A DNA stretch of 20,000 nt from Actinidia chinensis. Its lineage: Eukaryota; Streptophyta; Magnoliopsida; Ericales; Actinidiaceae. Shown one piece after another: positions 19,245 to 20,000 of the stretch (positions are counted from its first letter, which is position 1; every line of letters begins with the position of its first letter). A program made the position numbers and the translations under genes. The stretch covers positions 4,081,312 to 4,101,311 of the forward strand of contig CM018897.1 of NCBI GenBank assembly GCA_009663005.1, in the 5' to 3' direction. The notes under the pieces were generated by a model. That model was not told where the DNA came from and did no database searches. It worked only from the letters and a program-made list of their open reading frames with translations.

Positions 19245-19423
19245 AGCAAAAGCAAATATCGGCTAGGCCGACAAAGACTGTGGATTTATTTTAATGGGTC
19301 GGCGGTTTGAGTCCCTTTAGGACCACTGAAAATTTGTTCAGTCGTTAATTTTAGAGTCCAGATTAATGTCTCTCAAGCTCAATTAAATTGGGCGAAGATA
19401 CTAGAATATAAAAAAAAAAAAAA
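19245..19423 (+). mobile_element. Candidate tRNA-derived SINE
   Basis: The head has a B-box-like GGTTTGAGTCC (19303-19313) about 40 bases after CGGCTAGGCCGAC, a possible degenerate A box. The body ends in ATAAAAAAAAAAAAAA (about 19409-19422). A Pol III-like head, short body and A tail fit a SINE. The CAAAAGCAAAAGCAAA stretch before it and ACAAGCACAAGAAAA after it are only loosely similar, so a target duplication is unproven. Confidence 0.5.
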
Positions 19424-19713
19424 CAAGCACAAGAAAATGTGGGGTTTACTCCAATGAAACATTAAGTTTCGGGCTTTTGAAACCCCCCTCAATTTCTTCA
19501 CTTTTACCACATACTAACATTTCGTTATTGAAATTTCATTAACATTGTTGGCAGCAAATAAAAGTACTTCTGAGGTGGTGGTGGTCCGAAATCGCAAACT
19601 GTGTAATATATATAATATACATTTACACTTTTCAATACACTTTCACAAATTTTTATACTTTTTAATATAATTTTGGATCCTTAACGACTACCTAATAGGT
19701 GTTGGTAAGCATT

Positions 19714-19763
<50 letters not shown>

Positions 19764-20000
19764 GTGTGTATTTTACCTCGAGATGATTGCTGTTGGGAGG
19801 GTACCGATGGTTGTTTGCTAGAGGTCAAGTGGGGTTGCCGGAGGTTGGTACTAGTGGTGGTGACGGTGGTGTGGAGGGTAATTTTGTTCAAAAAAAGATC
19901 TAGTCTTTGAACTAATAGTCTAATATGGATATTTTAAACTTGCGGAATAGAAAGCTTAAAAAAAAAATCTTGCCAGAAATTACCCAACAAAATAATGGAA
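19424..20000. other. Non-coding spacer with microsatellites
   Basis: No gene recognised. TA repeat at about 19718-19747, TG repeat at about 19748-19769, and GGTGGT-rich stretches near 19574-19585 and 19850-19878. Confidence 0.6.
19718..19769. repeat. TA then TG microsatellite
   Basis: About 15 TA units followed by about 10 TG units; a compound simple repeat that produces a Tyr-Ile open frame on the other strand. Confidence 0.95.

Noticed and set aside
19688..19891. Minus-strand open frame with a Tyr-Ile run
   Set aside because: Created by the TA/TG microsatellite; the rest is low-complexity and unlike any family.

Overview
This is plant nuclear DNA from a flowering plant. It holds two spliced genes with GT-AG introns and plant-only protein families, set in AT-rich sequence full of transposon remnants. 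No bacterial, organellar or viral genes are visible. The species cannot be named. The GC-rich first exon and wording of the auxin receptor recall monocots or magnoliids, but that is a weak impression.

Layout. 1-1613: intergenic plus the probable 3' UTR of the first gene. 1614-4127 (minus): a three-exon TIR1/AFB auxin co-receptor F-box gene of the AFB4/AFB5 clade, complete from start to stop except for a dense cluster of small indels in exon 2. 4128-4300: its leader/promoter, with TA and GA microsatellites. 4300-7860: AT-rich repeat territory with Tourist-like MITEs, a foldback element, a 140-bp A tract and a diverged 200-bp tandem duplication. 7865-10136 (minus): a 5'-truncated, decayed L1-type LINE flanked by an 11-bp target-site duplication, itself carrying a Tourist-like MITE with a TAA duplication. 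10148-10970: probable promoter and 5' UTR of the second gene, with a G-box/ABRE-like CACGTGAC. 10971-15594 (plus): a four-exon GEM-like GRAM-domain gene whose last exon has a one-base frameshift. Its introns carry MITE-like sequence and an RTE-type LINE remnant. 15595-20000: intergenic DNA with hAT-like and Tourist-like MITE candidates, a perfect 3 x 43-bp tandem repeat, SSRs and a SINE candidate.

The two genes are divergently oriented, about 6.8 kb apart, and show no sign of acting together. The first is an auxin receptor subunit of an SCF ubiquitin ligase. The second belongs to a family linked to membranes, ABA and epidermal patterning. Both are near-perfect family matches broken only by small indels, so residual assembly error is at least as likely as gene death. 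I found no convincing novel biological system. The most useful observations are the indel cluster, the readable order of nested insertions, the AFB4/5-type pocket residues with loss of the miR393 site, and the 43-bp repeat placed directly before a TATA box.
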